Notes: generated by a model from the letters alone, not told the origin. A DNA stretch of 64,000 nucleotides from Winogradskyella sp. KYW1333 (GCF_003335675.1 NZ_QPHL01000017.1:124001-188000), one strand, 5' to 3'. Shown: positions 19,693-28,104, counted from the stretch's first letter. Program-made: numbers and translations.

Positions 19693-20532
19693 ATGAAATA
19701 TGTGACCGTTTTAATATGCCTTTGTTTCCAGCTCTCTTTTTCCCAAAAAGAGTTGAAGCATCAGGTATACTTTGAAACGGATAAATATGAGGTACCTGAA
19801 ACAGAACATAGTAGATTGCTACTGTTCTTGTCTAATATTGAAAATCTAGATATTGAAAAGGTATCGATTTATGGATTTTGTGACGATAGAGGTAGTGATT
19901 CTTATAATCTTGTTCTTTCTCAGCAACGAGCAGACGCTATAAAAGAAATATTCTCTAACAATGAATTTGATGAGTCAAAAATTACAAATGTCGATGGTAA
20001 GGGTGAAATATTAGTAAATATTGTTCACGAAGAAAATTTAAATAAAATACGAGGACTAAACCGTAAAGTAGAAATTATTGTGCAGCCGTATGATCCTCCA
20101 AGACAACTAGTTTCTAAACCAGTCAAGAAAACAACTGAAGAAAAACTACAGGGTGATTTAAAAGAAGGAGATAAAATCCTTTTAGAAAATATCTTGTTTA
20201 AAACAGGTTACAGTTATTTAACAAAAGAGTCTAAAATTCGTTTAGATAGAATCGCTGATGTACTTGTAGAGAGGAAAGATATATATTTCACCGTAGAGGG
20301 TCATGTGTGTTGTACTTATGGAGCTCGTGATGCTATAGATAGAAAAACTAAAAAGCGAAATTTATCTGTGGCAAGGGCTAAAACAGTCTATGATTTTCTT
20401 GCTAGAAAAGGAGTAAGTAGATCTAGAATGCGTTATGTGGGTTTAAAACGGAAATATCCACTAGGTGGAGAACCTGCCTATGATAGACGTGTAGAAATAC
20501 AAGTAACACAAATAAATAAAACTACTAATTAG
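19693..20532 (+). CDS. exported protein with two OmpA-like peptidoglycan-binding domains
   Basis: A 279-residue protein with a signal peptide (MKYVTVLICLCFQLSFSQ). It carries two successive OmpA-C-like units. Unit one is about 24-135 (VYFETDKYEVPETE...YGFCDDRGSDSYNLVLSQQRAD...NRKVEIIV). Unit two is about 160-275 (ILFKTGYSYLTKESKIRLDRIA...VEGHVCCTYGARD...KRNLSVARAKTVYDFL...DRRVEIQV). There is no barrel domain. OmpA-C domains bind meso-diaminopimelate in peptidoglycan. Both units show the terminal R-K/R-V-E-I strand. It overlaps the convergent ElaA-type gene by eight bases. Confidence 0.8.
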   Translation: MKYVTVLICLCFQLSFSQKELKHQVYFETDKYEVPETEHSRLLLFLSNIENLDIEKVSIYGFCDDRGSDSYNLVLSQQRADAIKEIFSNNEFDESKITNVDGKGEILVNIVHEENLNKIRGLNRKVEIIVQPYDPPRQLVSKPVKKTTEEKLQGDLKEGDKILLENILFKTGYSYLTKESKIRLDRIADVLVERKDIYFTVEGHVCCTYGARDAIDRKTKKRNLSVARAKTVYDFLARKGVSRSRMRYVGLKRKYPLGGEPAYDRRVEIQVTQINKTTN

Positions 20533-20971
20533 TTTTTAACATATTAATATGCTGTATACCATCTTCAAGGTACTCCTCTCCTACTTCTATAAATCCTAAA
20601 TTATTATAGAAACTCTTTAAATAGGTCTGTGCAGAAATTCTAATTTCTGAGACATTATACTTTTGTAAAACAGCTTGTATTGAAACTTCCATAATATAAT
20701 TACCGTACTTATGATGTCGTTGTGTTTCTTTAACCACTACCCTGCCAATACCTGCTTCTGCAAAATAATCACCTGGTTTAAACATTCTTGTATAAGCAAC
20801 TAACTTATTCTCTATATAACCTAAAACATGTAGTGCTTTCTGGTCTTTTCCATCAACATCTTGATAAACACAGTCTTGCTCTACAACAAATACTTCACTA
20901 CGTAGTTGAAGTAAATCGTACAGCTCTTGTGTTGTTAATTCCTGAAATTTTTTAACTAAAGTTTTAAGCAT
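20525..20971 (-). CDS. GNAT-family N-acetyltransferase, ElaA type
   Basis: A 148-residue single-domain acetyltransferase. The N-terminal LYDLLQLRSEVFVVEQDCVYQD is the ElaA-type signature, followed by HVLGYIENKLVAYTRMF, the acetyl-CoA loop region IGRVVVKETQRHHKYG and a C-terminal SFYNNLGFIEVGEEYLEDG. Substrate unknown. It sits three bases downstream of the CDF exporter gene on the same strand, and overlaps the convergent OmpA-like gene. Confidence 0.87.
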   Translation of the reverse strand: MLKTLVKKFQELTTQELYDLLQLRSEVFVVEQDCVYQDVDGKDQKALHVLGYIENKLVAYTRMFKPGDYFAEAGIGRVVVKETQRHHKYGNYIMEVSIQAVLQKYNVSEIRISAQTYLKSFYNNLGFIEVGEEYLEDGIQHINMLKTN

Positions 20972-20974
20972 AAT

Positions 20975-21889
20975 TTAATCTTGAACAATAACATCTTTAG
21001 CATCGCATTTACCATATTCTGGTTGAATATTAATATGGTTAATATCATACTTATGGTAAATTAATTCTTCAATAGAATTTAAAATTACATCAAATTGTGA
21101 TAATGTAATATCCTCTTTAAAATCAATATGAGCTTCGAGATGAATTTCTTCCTCATTTAATTGCCATATATGCACATGATGTACATTTTTTACAGCATCA
21201 ATAGTTTGAATATCCTCTACTATAGATTTTACCGAAGTTGAATCTGGTGTAAATAACATTAGTACTTTAAACGAATTTTTTAATAAATCCCATCCCATTA
21301 CAACCAGGTAAACTGCTATTGCTAATGTTAACACACTATCTATCCACCAGATTTCATAATATTTCATCAATAATCCACCTATAAGAACTGCAACACTTGC
21401 TAACATATCTGTTAACAAATGAAGGTAAGCACTCTTGAGATTCATATTGTTATCTGCATTCTTTTTAAGTAATAAAACACTAAAACCATTACCTAAAATC
21501 GCAATAATAGATAACCATATAACAAGATTAGATTCTATTTCTTGAGGGTTTCTAAAACGTTCAATTGCCTCAAAAATTAATAAAACCGCCACAACTATTA
21601 ATGTCGCAGCATTAATAAAAGCAGCTAAAATTTCAGCTCGTTTATAGCCGAAAGTACGTTTTAACGAAGCTTTTTTCTTAACTAATTTATTAGCTATCCA
21701 ACTAATAATTAAAGATATAACATCACTAAAATTGTGAAGCGCATCACTTAATAAAGCTAAACTACCAGAAACTATCCCACCAATTACTTGAGCTACAGTA
21801 ATAGTAATATTTAGAAATATAGAAATTAATAAATTTCGACTATTTAGATCGTGGTGGTGGGAATGGTTATGAGAGTGAGAATGACCCAT
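20975..21889 (-). CDS. cation diffusion facilitator (zinc-type) transporter
   Basis: A 304-residue inner-membrane exporter of divalent cations by proton antiport. It has a His-rich N-terminus (MGHSHSHNHSHHHD), six hydrophobic segments in the first ~210 residues, and the paired metal-site motifs LLSDALHNFSD and AYLHLLTDMLAS in TM2 and TM5. The cytosolic C-terminal domain (about 215-295) is ferredoxin-like and includes VKNVHHVHIWQL. His-rich tails and this HxxxD-type site favour zinc over iron or manganese. It is directly adjacent to rpiB with no gap. Confidence 0.92.
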   Translation of the reverse strand: MGHSHSHNHSHHHDLNSRNLLISIFLNITITVAQVIGGIVSGSLALLSDALHNFSDVISLIISWIANKLVKKKASLKRTFGYKRAEILAAFINAATLIVVAVLLIFEAIERFRNPQEIESNLVIWLSIIAILGNGFSVLLLKKNADNNMNLKSAYLHLLTDMLASVAVLIGGLLMKYYEIWWIDSVLTLAIAVYLVVMGWDLLKNSFKVLMLFTPDSTSVKSIVEDIQTIDAVKNVHHVHIWQLNEEEIHLEAHIDFKEDITLSQFDVILNSIEELIYHKYDINHINIQPEYGKCDAKDVIVQD

Positions 21890-22324
21890 CTAACATGATA
21901 ATGGGATTTTATCTATACGTCTTTTATGACGACCTCCTTCAAATTCTGTTTCTAAAAATACATCTACCATTTTAATAGCTTGTGGTATAGAAGTAAACCT
22001 TGCTGGTATACAAATTATATTAGCATTATTATGCTGTCTAGCTAATTCGGAGATTTCACTATTCCAACATACACCTGCTCTAACATTTTGATATTTATTA
22101 GCTGTCATACCAACACCGTTAGCTGTACCACAAATTAAGATCCCTAGATCCACCTTTCCGTTATTGACATCACTTGCAACAGGATGAACAAAATCTGGAT
22201 AATCTGCACTATCATTTGTATCTGTACCATAATTTTTTATAGTATATCCCTTAGTTTTAAGGTGCTCTATAATTGCAGATTTATACTCTGGTCCTGCATG
22301 ATCGTTACCAATTGAAATAGTCAT
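21890..22324 (-). CDS. rpiB: ribose-5-phosphate isomerase B
   Basis: A 144-residue RpiB/LacA-type isomerase that interconverts ribulose-5-phosphate and ribose-5-phosphate in the pentose phosphate pathway. The start MTISIGNDHAGPEYK at 22324 is the canonical N-terminus; a longer reading adds nine unlikely residues. The catalytic Cys lies in LGILICGTANGVGMTANK, and NNANIICIPAR follows. Length is normal. It heads a minus-strand group (rpiB, CDF, ElaA) and diverges from rnr across the AT-rich gap. Confidence 0.93.
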   Translation of the reverse strand: MTISIGNDHAGPEYKSAIIEHLKTKGYTIKNYGTDTNDSADYPDFVHPVASDVNNGKVDLGILICGTANGVGMTANKYQNVRAGVCWNSEISELARQHNNANIICIPARFTSIPQAIKMVDVFLETEFEGGRHKRRIDKIPLSC

Positions 22325-22348
22325 TTTTTCACTATTAATTATAAAGCA

Positions 22349-22356
22349 CAAATTTA
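22349..22356 (-). promoter_or_regulatory. Bacteroidota -7 box for rpiB
   Basis: TAAATTTG on the minus strand, 24 bases before the rpiB ATG, fits TAnnTTTG. No clear -33 TTG at standard spacing. Confidence 0.4.
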
Positions 22357-22840
22357 CAATTTTTTAAAACTGGTTAATAGAATATATCATTACATGTTAA
22401 TAACTGTTTACAACTATTTAAAATATTAATTAGGAATATTTAATAATTTTTTCAAACTAAAACTTAATATTAATAACCAAATAAGTTAGCTATTATTTTA
22501 AATGAAGTTATCAATATATCAAATAAAGGAAATGAACAAAAACTATGAGAAATATTATCAATAAAAACTATTAACATCTATTATCAACAGATGTTTACAA
22601 TAAATAAAAATAACCTATTAATCAATTAGTTAATTATAATTAATGTGTTAATTACAGACTAATAAAGTGTAAACTAAATTCTTTCAAAATAAAATTTATA
22701 AAACTTATACGCACTATTAACAGACTATAATAACCATTATTTATTTTTTAAAATCTTAAAAGAAAAATGATAATAGTATATATAATTGTGGATAAGTGGT
22801 TTTAAGTTTTTAAAATTTACTAAATACTATCTAATATTAT
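22357..22840. other. very AT-rich intergenic region, candidate replication origin
   Basis: Between rpiB and rnr lie roughly 600 bases with no credible gene. The first full line (22381-22440) has only 9 G or C in 60. It contains a perfect DnaA box (22787-22795), a one-mismatch box TTATCAACA at 22581-22589, TTATACGCA at about 22705-22713, and the repeated word TGTTTACAA at about 22405 and 22592. These are features expected of a bacterial origin, and two parS-like sites lie about 16-18 kb away. dnaA is not in the window, which is not unusual for Bacteroidota. The AT-richness could also simply reflect a double promoter region. Confidence 0.4.
22787..22795 (-). other. perfect DnaA box
   Basis: TGTGGATAA, the reverse complement of the consensus TTATCCACA. 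I noticed no other exact copy in the window, though a systematic scan was not possible. Confidence 0.6.
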
Positions 22841-22845
22841 TAATG

Positions 22846-22853
22846 TAGCTTTG
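22846..22853 (+). promoter_or_regulatory. Bacteroidota -7 box for rnr
   Basis: TAGCTTTG fits TAnnTTTG. It would give a leader of about 90 bases before the rnr ATG, longer than for its neighbours, so a second promoter could exist closer to the gene. Confidence 0.35.
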
Positions 22854-22946
22854 TAAAGAACTTAATATCTTCACTTCCACCTATATTAAGTTTAAAATGA
22901 AGAATTCCTAACACTTTTTAGGAAATGAATATGATTATAAATTTAA

Positions 22947-25151
22947 ATGACAAGAAAGAAAAAAAGGAGATCTAGAAACAATAAGATTTCCAACCTTACA
23001 AATACGATTCTAAGTATTTTAAAAAAAGAAAGAAATAAGACTTTTAATTATAAACAAATAGCTTCAAAACTCGGTGTAAATGACGCGAGTAGTCGAAACC
23101 AAATTATCAAAAAACTAGCCCAATTAAAGGTAAAAGGTGAGATAGAAGAAGTAGATAGAGGAAAATTTAAAGCTATTGTCAATACTGAGTATCACATTGG
23201 AATATTAGATTTATCTGCTAAAGGAAATGGTTATATAATTAGTGATGACTTTGAAGATGACGTTTTTGTGGCTTCTAATAATATTAACAAGGCTTTAGAT
23301 GGAGATGAAGTAGAATTTTACGCCTATAGAAGAAAGCATCGAGGTAAACAAGAAGGTGAGATCACCAATATTATCAAACGAGCAAAATCAGATTATGTAG
23401 GTACTATCCAAATTCAGAATAGTAAAAAGTTTGCATTTGTAGTAGCTGATAGTCCAAAAATGTATACAGATATTTTTGTACCTATAAATAAAATCAAGAA
23501 GGCTGAGGATGGAGATAAAGTTTTAGTAAAACTTACTGACTGGCCAGAAAATGCAAGTTCTCCTTATGGTAAAGTAACTGAAGTATTAGGTAAACCAGGA
23601 GAGCACAGTACTGAAATACATTCTATTTTAGCTGAGTATGGATTACCACACCAATTCCCTCTAGAAGTTGAATCCTATGTTAATAAATTAGACACTTCTA
23701 TTACTGAAGAAGAAATTGCAAAACGTAGAGATATGCGTAAGGATTTAACCTTTACGATAGACCCAAAAGATGCAAAAGATTTTGACGATGCACTTTCATT
23801 TAAGGATTTAGAAAACGGACTTTATGAAATAGGGATTCATATTGCAGATGTATCACATTACGTTAAACCAGATACGGTTTTAGATGACGAAGCTTATGAA
23901 AGAGCTACATCAATATACTTAGTAGATAGAGTAGTACCTATGCTACCAGAGATTTTATCAAATGGTGCATGCTCCCTGCGACCACGTGAAGAAAAATATA
24001 CCTTTTCTGCAGTGTTTAAAATGAATGATAATTGCGAAATTAAGGATCAATGGTTTGGTAGAACCGTAACTTATTCCGATGCTAGATTTGCATACGAAGA
24101 AGCACAGGCGATAATTGAAACAAAAAACAGTGTTATACCTCAAGAAGTTTCTTTAACTGGTGAAACCTATAACACGGATCAGTCAATCACAGAGGCTATT
24201 TTAAAATTAGATGAATTAGCTAAGAAAATGCGTACCAAAAGAATGCGTACTGGTGCAATTTCATTTGATAAGGTTGAAGTTAAATTTAATCTAGACGAGC
24301 AAGCAAATCCAGTAGGTGTATTCTTTAAGACTAGTAAAGATGCGAATAAGCTTATAGAAGAGTTTATGTTATTGGCAAATAAAAAAGTAGCTGAGTTTAT
24401 TGGTAAGCAGAATCCTAAAAAGACATTTGTTTATCGCGTACATGATGAACCAGATGATTCTAAACTTGCTCAATTACAAACTGTTGTTGGTCGTTTTGGA
24501 CATAAGTTAAATTTTAAGGACAGAAAAAGTGTTGCCTCTTCCTTAAATAAACTATTAACAGATGTAGTTGGTAAAAAAGAACAAAACCTTGTAGATACTT
24601 TAGCTATAAGGACTATGTCTAAGGCAGAATACACAACACAAAATATTGGCCATTATGGTCTTGCGTTTCAGTATTACAGTCATTTTACATCACCGATAAG
24701 GCGTTATCCAGATGTTATGGCACATAGATTATTACAACACTATCTCGATGGTGGTAAGTCAGCAAATGAAGATATCTATGAAGAGAAATGTAAGCACAGT
24801 AGTAATATGGAATATTTAGCAACTAAGGCTGAAAGAGATTCTATCAAATACATGCAGATTAGATTTATGCAAGACCACCAAGATGAAGAATTTTTAGGTG
24901 TAATTTCAGGTGTTACCGATTGGGGAATTTATGTAGAAATTATATCAAATAAATGCGAAGGTATGGTGAGCGTTAGAGATATGAAAGATGATACATATGA
25001 TTTTGATCAGGACCATTACGCTATGATTGGTCGTTATAACCATAAAATGTATCAACTTGGAGAAGAAGTTATTGTTAAAGTTAAGAATACAGATTTAGTA
25101 AAAAAGCATTTAGATTTTTATCTAGTTGGAAAAGCAGTTAATGAAGATTAA
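22947..25151 (+). CDS. rnr: ribonuclease R
   Basis: A 734-residue processive 3'-5' exoribonuclease that degrades structured RNA. It has a basic start (MTRKKKRRSRNNK), a helix-turn-helix-like region (about 15-70), cold-shock-type OB domains (about 80-230), and the RNB catalytic domain (about 245-575) with the metal-binding Asp cluster DPKDAKDFDDAL. GHYGLAFQYYSHFTSPIRRYPDVMAHRLL is the second conserved RNB block, here abbreviated by its key residues H, T, S, P, R, R. A C-terminal S1 domain starts at about 645. Length is usual for the Bacteroidota form. Confidence 0.96.
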   Translation: MTRKKKRRSRNNKISNLTNTILSILKKERNKTFNYKQIASKLGVNDASSRNQIIKKLAQLKVKGEIEEVDRGKFKAIVNTEYHIGILDLSAKGNGYIISDDFEDDVFVASNNINKALDGDEVEFYAYRRKHRGKQEGEITNIIKRAKSDYVGTIQIQNSKKFAFVVADSPKMYTDIFVPINKIKKAEDGDKVLVKLTDWPENASSPYGKVTEVLGKPGEHSTEIHSILAEYGLPHQFPLEVESYVNKLDTSITEEEIAKRRDMRKDLTFTIDPKDAKDFDDALSFKDLENGLYEIGIHIADVSHYVKPDTVLDDEAYERATSIYLVDRVVPMLPEILSNGACSLRPREEKYTFSAVFKMNDNCEIKDQWFGRTVTYSDARFAYEEAQAIIETKNSVIPQEVSLTGETYNTDQSITEAILKLDELAKKMRTKRMRTGAISFDKVEVKFNLDEQANPVGVFFKTSKDANKLIEEFMLLANKKVAEFIGKQNPKKTFVYRVHDEPDDSKLAQLQTVVGRFGHKLNFKDRKSVASSLNKLLTDVVGKKEQNLVDTLAIRTMSKAEYTTQNIGHYGLAFQYYSHFTSPIRRYPDVMAHRLLQHYLDGGKSANEDIYEEKCKHSSNMEYLATKAERDSIKYMQIRFMQDHQDEEFLGVISGVTDWGIYVEIISNKCEGMVSVRDMKDDTYDFDQDHYAMIGRYNHKMYQLGEEVIVKVKNTDLVKKHLDFYLVGKAVNED

Positions 25152-25173
25152 TTTTGTGTAACAATCCATTATT

Positions 25174-25474
25174 ATGATTTTAACAACAACAAAATCTATT
25201 AAAGGTTATAAAATAGCTAATTACCTTGGTATTGTCACCGGCGTAGCAATAAATAAAAAGAAGTTAGCTATGGGTTTCAGTATTTCTAAGTATTATTAAG
25301 CAGTACAATCTAGTATTGATGAATTTAAAGAAAATGCGTTTCAAACACTAACGGAAAATGTCAGAAAATTAAACGCTAATACTGGTCGTTGGTATAAAAG
25401 TTGAAATAGAATTAACAACAAGTAATTATGCAATGGTCTCAGTAACCGGAACCGCTGTAAAAGTCTCAGAATAA
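25174..25474 (+). pseudogene. broken YbjQ/UPF0145-family gene
   Basis: Reading from the ATG at 25174 gives MILTTTKSIKGYKIANYLGI and VTGVAINKKKLAMGFSISKYY, then an in-frame TAA at 25297-25299. The frame continues as AVQSSIDEFKENAFQTLTEN and RKLNANT. A one-base shift near 25383 is then needed to recover VVGIKVEIELTTSNYAMVSV and TGTAVKVSE before a stop at 25472-25474. Joined, this is a full-length ~100-residue YbjQ-like protein (the conserved ANAVVGIxxE pattern is visible). Two independent lesions make a sequencing error unlikely. It follows rnr by 22 bases. Confidence 0.78.
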
Positions 25475-25492
25475 AATATAAATTTAGCTATT

Positions 25493-26164
25493 ATGAAAAA
25501 ATTCGCATTAATCCTATCCCTTGTTTTTAGTATTACACTGTTTGCTCAAGATACTGTTGAGAAAACAATTGGAGAATTCACGACCGTAAAAGTTTATGAT
25601 TTAATAAACTTAAACATGATTCAATCAAAAGAAAACAAAGTTGTTATTTCTGGTAAAAACAGAAAAGATGTAGAAGTAGTAAATAAAAACGGAAAACTTA
25701 AAATAAGAATGAATATTGAGGAAATTTATGATGGCAATGATACTGTTGTAAATCTATATTACACCTCAATTGACGAGATTGATGCTAATGAAGGAGCTAA
25801 AGTCGTTGTTAAGGACACTATAGAACAATTTGAGATTGAATTAAGAACTCAGGAAGGTGCTGAAATTACTGCAGAATTAAAAACGAGTTTTGCAACAGTT
25901 AGGGCAGTAACAGGTGGAATAATTAATGTTACTGGCCAATCTAAAAATCAAGATGTATCTATTTATACAGGAGGTATTTTAAATGGTGAGGAATTTGTAA
26001 CAGAAAAAACGGATGTAAGTGTAAATGCCGCAGGTGAAGCTTACATAAATGCTATAGAATTTGTTGATGTTAGAATAAGAGCGGGTGGAGATGTTTTTAT
26101 TTACGGAAACCCTAAAAAAGTAGATGAAAGCCGTGTATTTGGCGGTCGTATTAAACGCATGTAA
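25493..26164 (+). CDS. secreted GIN-domain (DUF2807) protein
   Basis: A 223-residue protein with a clean signal peptide (MKKFALILSLVFSITLFAQ). The mature part begins with FTTVKVYDLINLNMIQSKENKVVISGK and continues as a repetitive beta-helix-like region (EGAEITAEL, GGIINVTGQ, GGILNGEEF, AGGDVFIYGNP). This is the head-GIN/DUF2807 pattern, common in Bacteroidota periplasmic or surface proteins. Function is unknown. It begins 18 bases after the broken ybjQ gene. Confidence 0.8.
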   Translation: MKKFALILSLVFSITLFAQDTVEKTIGEFTTVKVYDLINLNMIQSKENKVVISGKNRKDVEVVNKNGKLKIRMNIEEIYDGNDTVVNLYYTSIDEIDANEGAKVVVKDTIEQFEIELRTQEGAEITAELKTSFATVRAVTGGIINVTGQSKNQDVSIYTGGILNGEEFVTEKTDVSVNAAGEAYINAIEFVDVRIRAGGDVFIYGNPKKVDESRVFGGRIKRM

Positions 26165-26179
26165 TCCTATAAGATTTAT

Positions 26180-26187
26180 TACTTTTG
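26180..26187 (+). promoter_or_regulatory. Bacteroidota -7 box for the LysE-type exporter
   Basis: TACTTTTG matches TAnnTTTG and is 19 bases before the ATG. A -33 element is not obvious. Confidence 0.4.
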
Positions 26188-26206
26188 TTGAAACAGCAAT
26201 GTTTAC

Positions 26207-26902
26207 ATGATCGATGATATATTAACAGCAATTCCTTTTGGTATAATACTAGCCTTTACAATTGGCCCAGTTTTTTTTGTTCTATTAGAAACAGGAGCAA
26301 CCAAAGGATTTAAAAGTGCTGTTATTTTTGATTTGGGCGTAATTTTCGCTGATGTTGTTTTTATTGCCTTAGCCTTTTTTAGTACTAATAAACTTGTAGA
26401 TAAAATAAAAGACGATCCCAATTTTCTCATTTTTGGAGGAGTGTTATTGGTCGTTTACGGCATTATATCTTTTATTAAAACCTCAAGATCCTTTCGTTCT
26501 ATAGTTAAAGAATATAGTAGGATTGAATTACCCAAAAAGGACTATGGTAGACTTTTTATAAAGGGATTCTTATTGAATTTTATAAATATTGGAGTGCTTT
26601 TAGGGTGGTTAGGATTTATAGTTGTTGGCACTTCATTAACAACTTCAGAGAATGGCGTAATTATTTTTATTTCCACTATGTTGCTTACGTATTTTTTAAC
26701 AGATTTAGTAAAAATTGCATTAGCTAAGAGACTTAAAAACAAGTTAACACCGAGACGTGTATTCAAGACCAAAAAAATAGTAGCCCTGGTAATTCTAGGC
26801 TTTGGGGTTTTATTATTGAGTCAGGGTCTATTCCCTGAGCTTTATGAGAAAAGTAAAGAGCGAATCGAAAGGGTTAAACCTAAAGATCTCAACATAAATT
26901 AA
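26207..26902 (+). CDS. LysE-family translocator
   Basis: A 231-residue inner-membrane protein with about six hydrophobic segments. The opening IPFGIILAFTIGPVFFVLLETGATKGFKSA is the LysE/RhtB family pattern (G-P-x-F, then G), abbreviated here by its key residues. These proteins export amino acids or related metabolites by proton exchange. The substrate cannot be inferred. A short secreted-protein gene starts five bases later, suggesting cotranscription. Confidence 0.85.
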   Translation: MIDDILTAIPFGIILAFTIGPVFFVLLETGATKGFKSAVIFDLGVIFADVVFIALAFFSTNKLVDKIKDDPNFLIFGGVLLVVYGIISFIKTSRSFRSIVKEYSRIELPKKDYGRLFIKGFLLNFINIGVLLGWLGFIVVGTSLTTSENGVIIFISTMLLTYFLTDLVKIALAKRLKNKLTPRRVFKTKKIVALVILGFGVLLLSQGLFPELYEKSKERIERVKPKDLNIN

Positions 26903-26907
26903 ATATT

Positions 26908-27555
26908 ATGAAAAAGAGTTTATTAATAACCACATGTACCCTTTTTGTTTTTAGTGGATTCTCACAAAGTAGAACAGAACATTATGTGTTGCCAGAATTT
27001 ACAGAAGGCATTGTACTTTTAAAAAATGGCGAAAGGAGCAAAGGTATTTTAAACTACAATGCCCTAACAGACAATATTATTATACAGAAAGAAGGTAAAT
27101 TAGTGCCATTAAATAATAACCTCGCGAGAAATACGGATACACTTTATGTAAGCAACCATAAGTTTGTGAATAGACACGGCAAGTTTATGGAGCTTTTATT
27201 AAACGCTAATGGCGCTTTGTTAGTTGAATATTATTGTGTTTTAAAGTCAAACACAGAAGATAGAAATGCCTATGGAAGCTCAAGTCAAACCAGCACAACT
27301 GTTGTAGCCTCACAAGTTAGAAACCAAGGCGTGTTGTATAATCTTGAATTACCAGAACTATATGTTGCAGAATTAAAGTTGCGCTACCACTTTATCAAAG
27401 ATGGTAGGGAATCGGGTTTTGAAACAATAAGAGACATAAAGAAGTTTTATGCAAACCGTAAAAAAGAATACAATTCTTTCAAGAAATCAAATAAGGTGGA
27501 TTATAAGAACCCTAAGAGCGTTGCCGAATTGGTTTCATATCTAAACTCTTTATAA
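26908..27555 (+). CDS. hypothetical secreted protein
   Basis: A 215-residue protein with a signal peptide (MKKSLLITTCTLFVFSGFSQ). The mature start (YVLPEFTEGIVLLKNGERSKGILNYNALTD) suggests a small beta domain as in other Bacteroidota exported proteins of unknown function. The C-terminal third is lysine- and tyrosine-rich (KKFYANRKKEYNSFKKSNK). No catalytic motif is visible. It lies five bases after the LysE-type gene and is followed by a clear terminator. Confidence 0.7.
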   Translation: MKKSLLITTCTLFVFSGFSQSRTEHYVLPEFTEGIVLLKNGERSKGILNYNALTDNIIIQKEGKLVPLNNNLARNTDTLYVSNHKFVNRHGKFMELLLNANGALLVEYYCVLKSNTEDRNAYGSSSQTSTTVVASQVRNQGVLYNLELPELYVAELKLRYHFIKDGRESGFETIRDIKKFYANRKKEYNSFKKSNKVDYKNPKSVAELVSYLNSL

Positions 27556-27560
27556 TAATA

Positions 27561-27589
27561 AAAACCCCTTTATTAAAGAGGTTTTTTTT
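27561..27589. terminator. bidirectional intrinsic terminator
   Basis: An inverted repeat built on AACCCCTTTA and TAAAGAGGTT is flanked by A and T runs. It can end the secreted-protein gene on the plus strand and tRNA-Cys on the minus strand. Confidence 0.7.
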
Positions 27590-27590
27590 G

Positions 27591-27661
27591 AGGCGTCTAG
27601 CGGATTCGAACCGCTGTACAAGGTTTTGCAGACCTTTGCCTAGCCACTCGGCCAAGACGCC
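27591..27661 (-). tRNA. tRNA-Cys (GCA)
   Basis: The reverse complement folds as a cloverleaf. The acceptor arm is GGCGTCT with AGACGCC, the anticodon loop reads CTGCAAA with anticodon GCA, and the T arm holds GGTTCGAATCC. The discriminator base is U, as expected for tRNA-Cys. No CCA is encoded. It sits downstream of a TATATTTG box on the minus strand. Confidence 0.95.
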
Positions 27662-27675
27662 TTTTATAAGGTGAG

Positions 27676-27683
27676 CAAATATA
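27676..27683 (-). promoter_or_regulatory. Bacteroidota -7 box for tRNA-Cys
   Basis: TATATTTG on the minus strand, 14 bases before the mature 5' end of tRNA-Cys. Confidence 0.45.
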
Positions 27684-27694
27684 AAAATTATAAG

Positions 27695-28057
27695 TTATTT
27701 TTTGCGTTTCTGTGACATTTTTATAGTCACCATCTCAACATCTCCGCCTATAGGAGGATTAATTTTACTAACACTCACAGTAGCTTTTTTTACTAGTTGA
27801 TCTTCATTAATTATTCTATCGAGTATTCTTTTAGCAACAGTTTCCAGTAATTTAGACGGAATAGACATTTCTTCTCTCACAATTTTATTTAAAAAAACAT
27901 AATCAACCGTGTCGTTGAGTTTGTCTGATTTTGCCGATTCTGAGAGGTCTGCACTTACTTCTAAATCCACTCTGTAGTCACTACCAATTACGGCTTCTTC
28001 TTTTAAACAACCATGGTTGGTAAAAACCCGAATATTTTCAACTTTAATAGTTCCCAT
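27695..28057 (-). CDS. folB: dihydroneopterin aldolase
   Basis: A 120-residue enzyme of folate synthesis that splits dihydroneopterin into hydroxymethyl-dihydropterin and glycolaldehyde. The start MGTIKVENIRVFTNHGCLKEEAVIG matches the FolB pattern, with the Tyr/His-Gly region FTNHGCLKEE. DTVDYVFLNKIVREEM and LLETVAKRILDRI follow, and PPIGGDVEMVTI near the end carries the late conserved strand. Length is normal for the family. Confidence 0.92.
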   Translation of the reverse strand: MGTIKVENIRVFTNHGCLKEEAVIGSDYRVDLEVSADLSESAKSDKLNDTVDYVFLNKIVREEMSIPSKLLETVAKRILDRIINEDQLVKKATVSVSKINPPIGGDVEMVTIKMSQKRKK

Positions 28058-28104
28058 GAATCAAAAATACTATGATACTATTAAATATCCTTTATCTCAA
28101 ATGA

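Noticed and set aside
23983..23988. CACGTG inside rnr as a third parS site
   Set aside because: The outer arms do not match TGTT...AACA; the same holds for CACGTG at 31274-31279 and 33177-33182.
19640..26160. AT-rich stretch as a horizontally acquired island
   Set aside because: It contains core genes (rpiB, rnr) and no mobile-element genes or integration signs.
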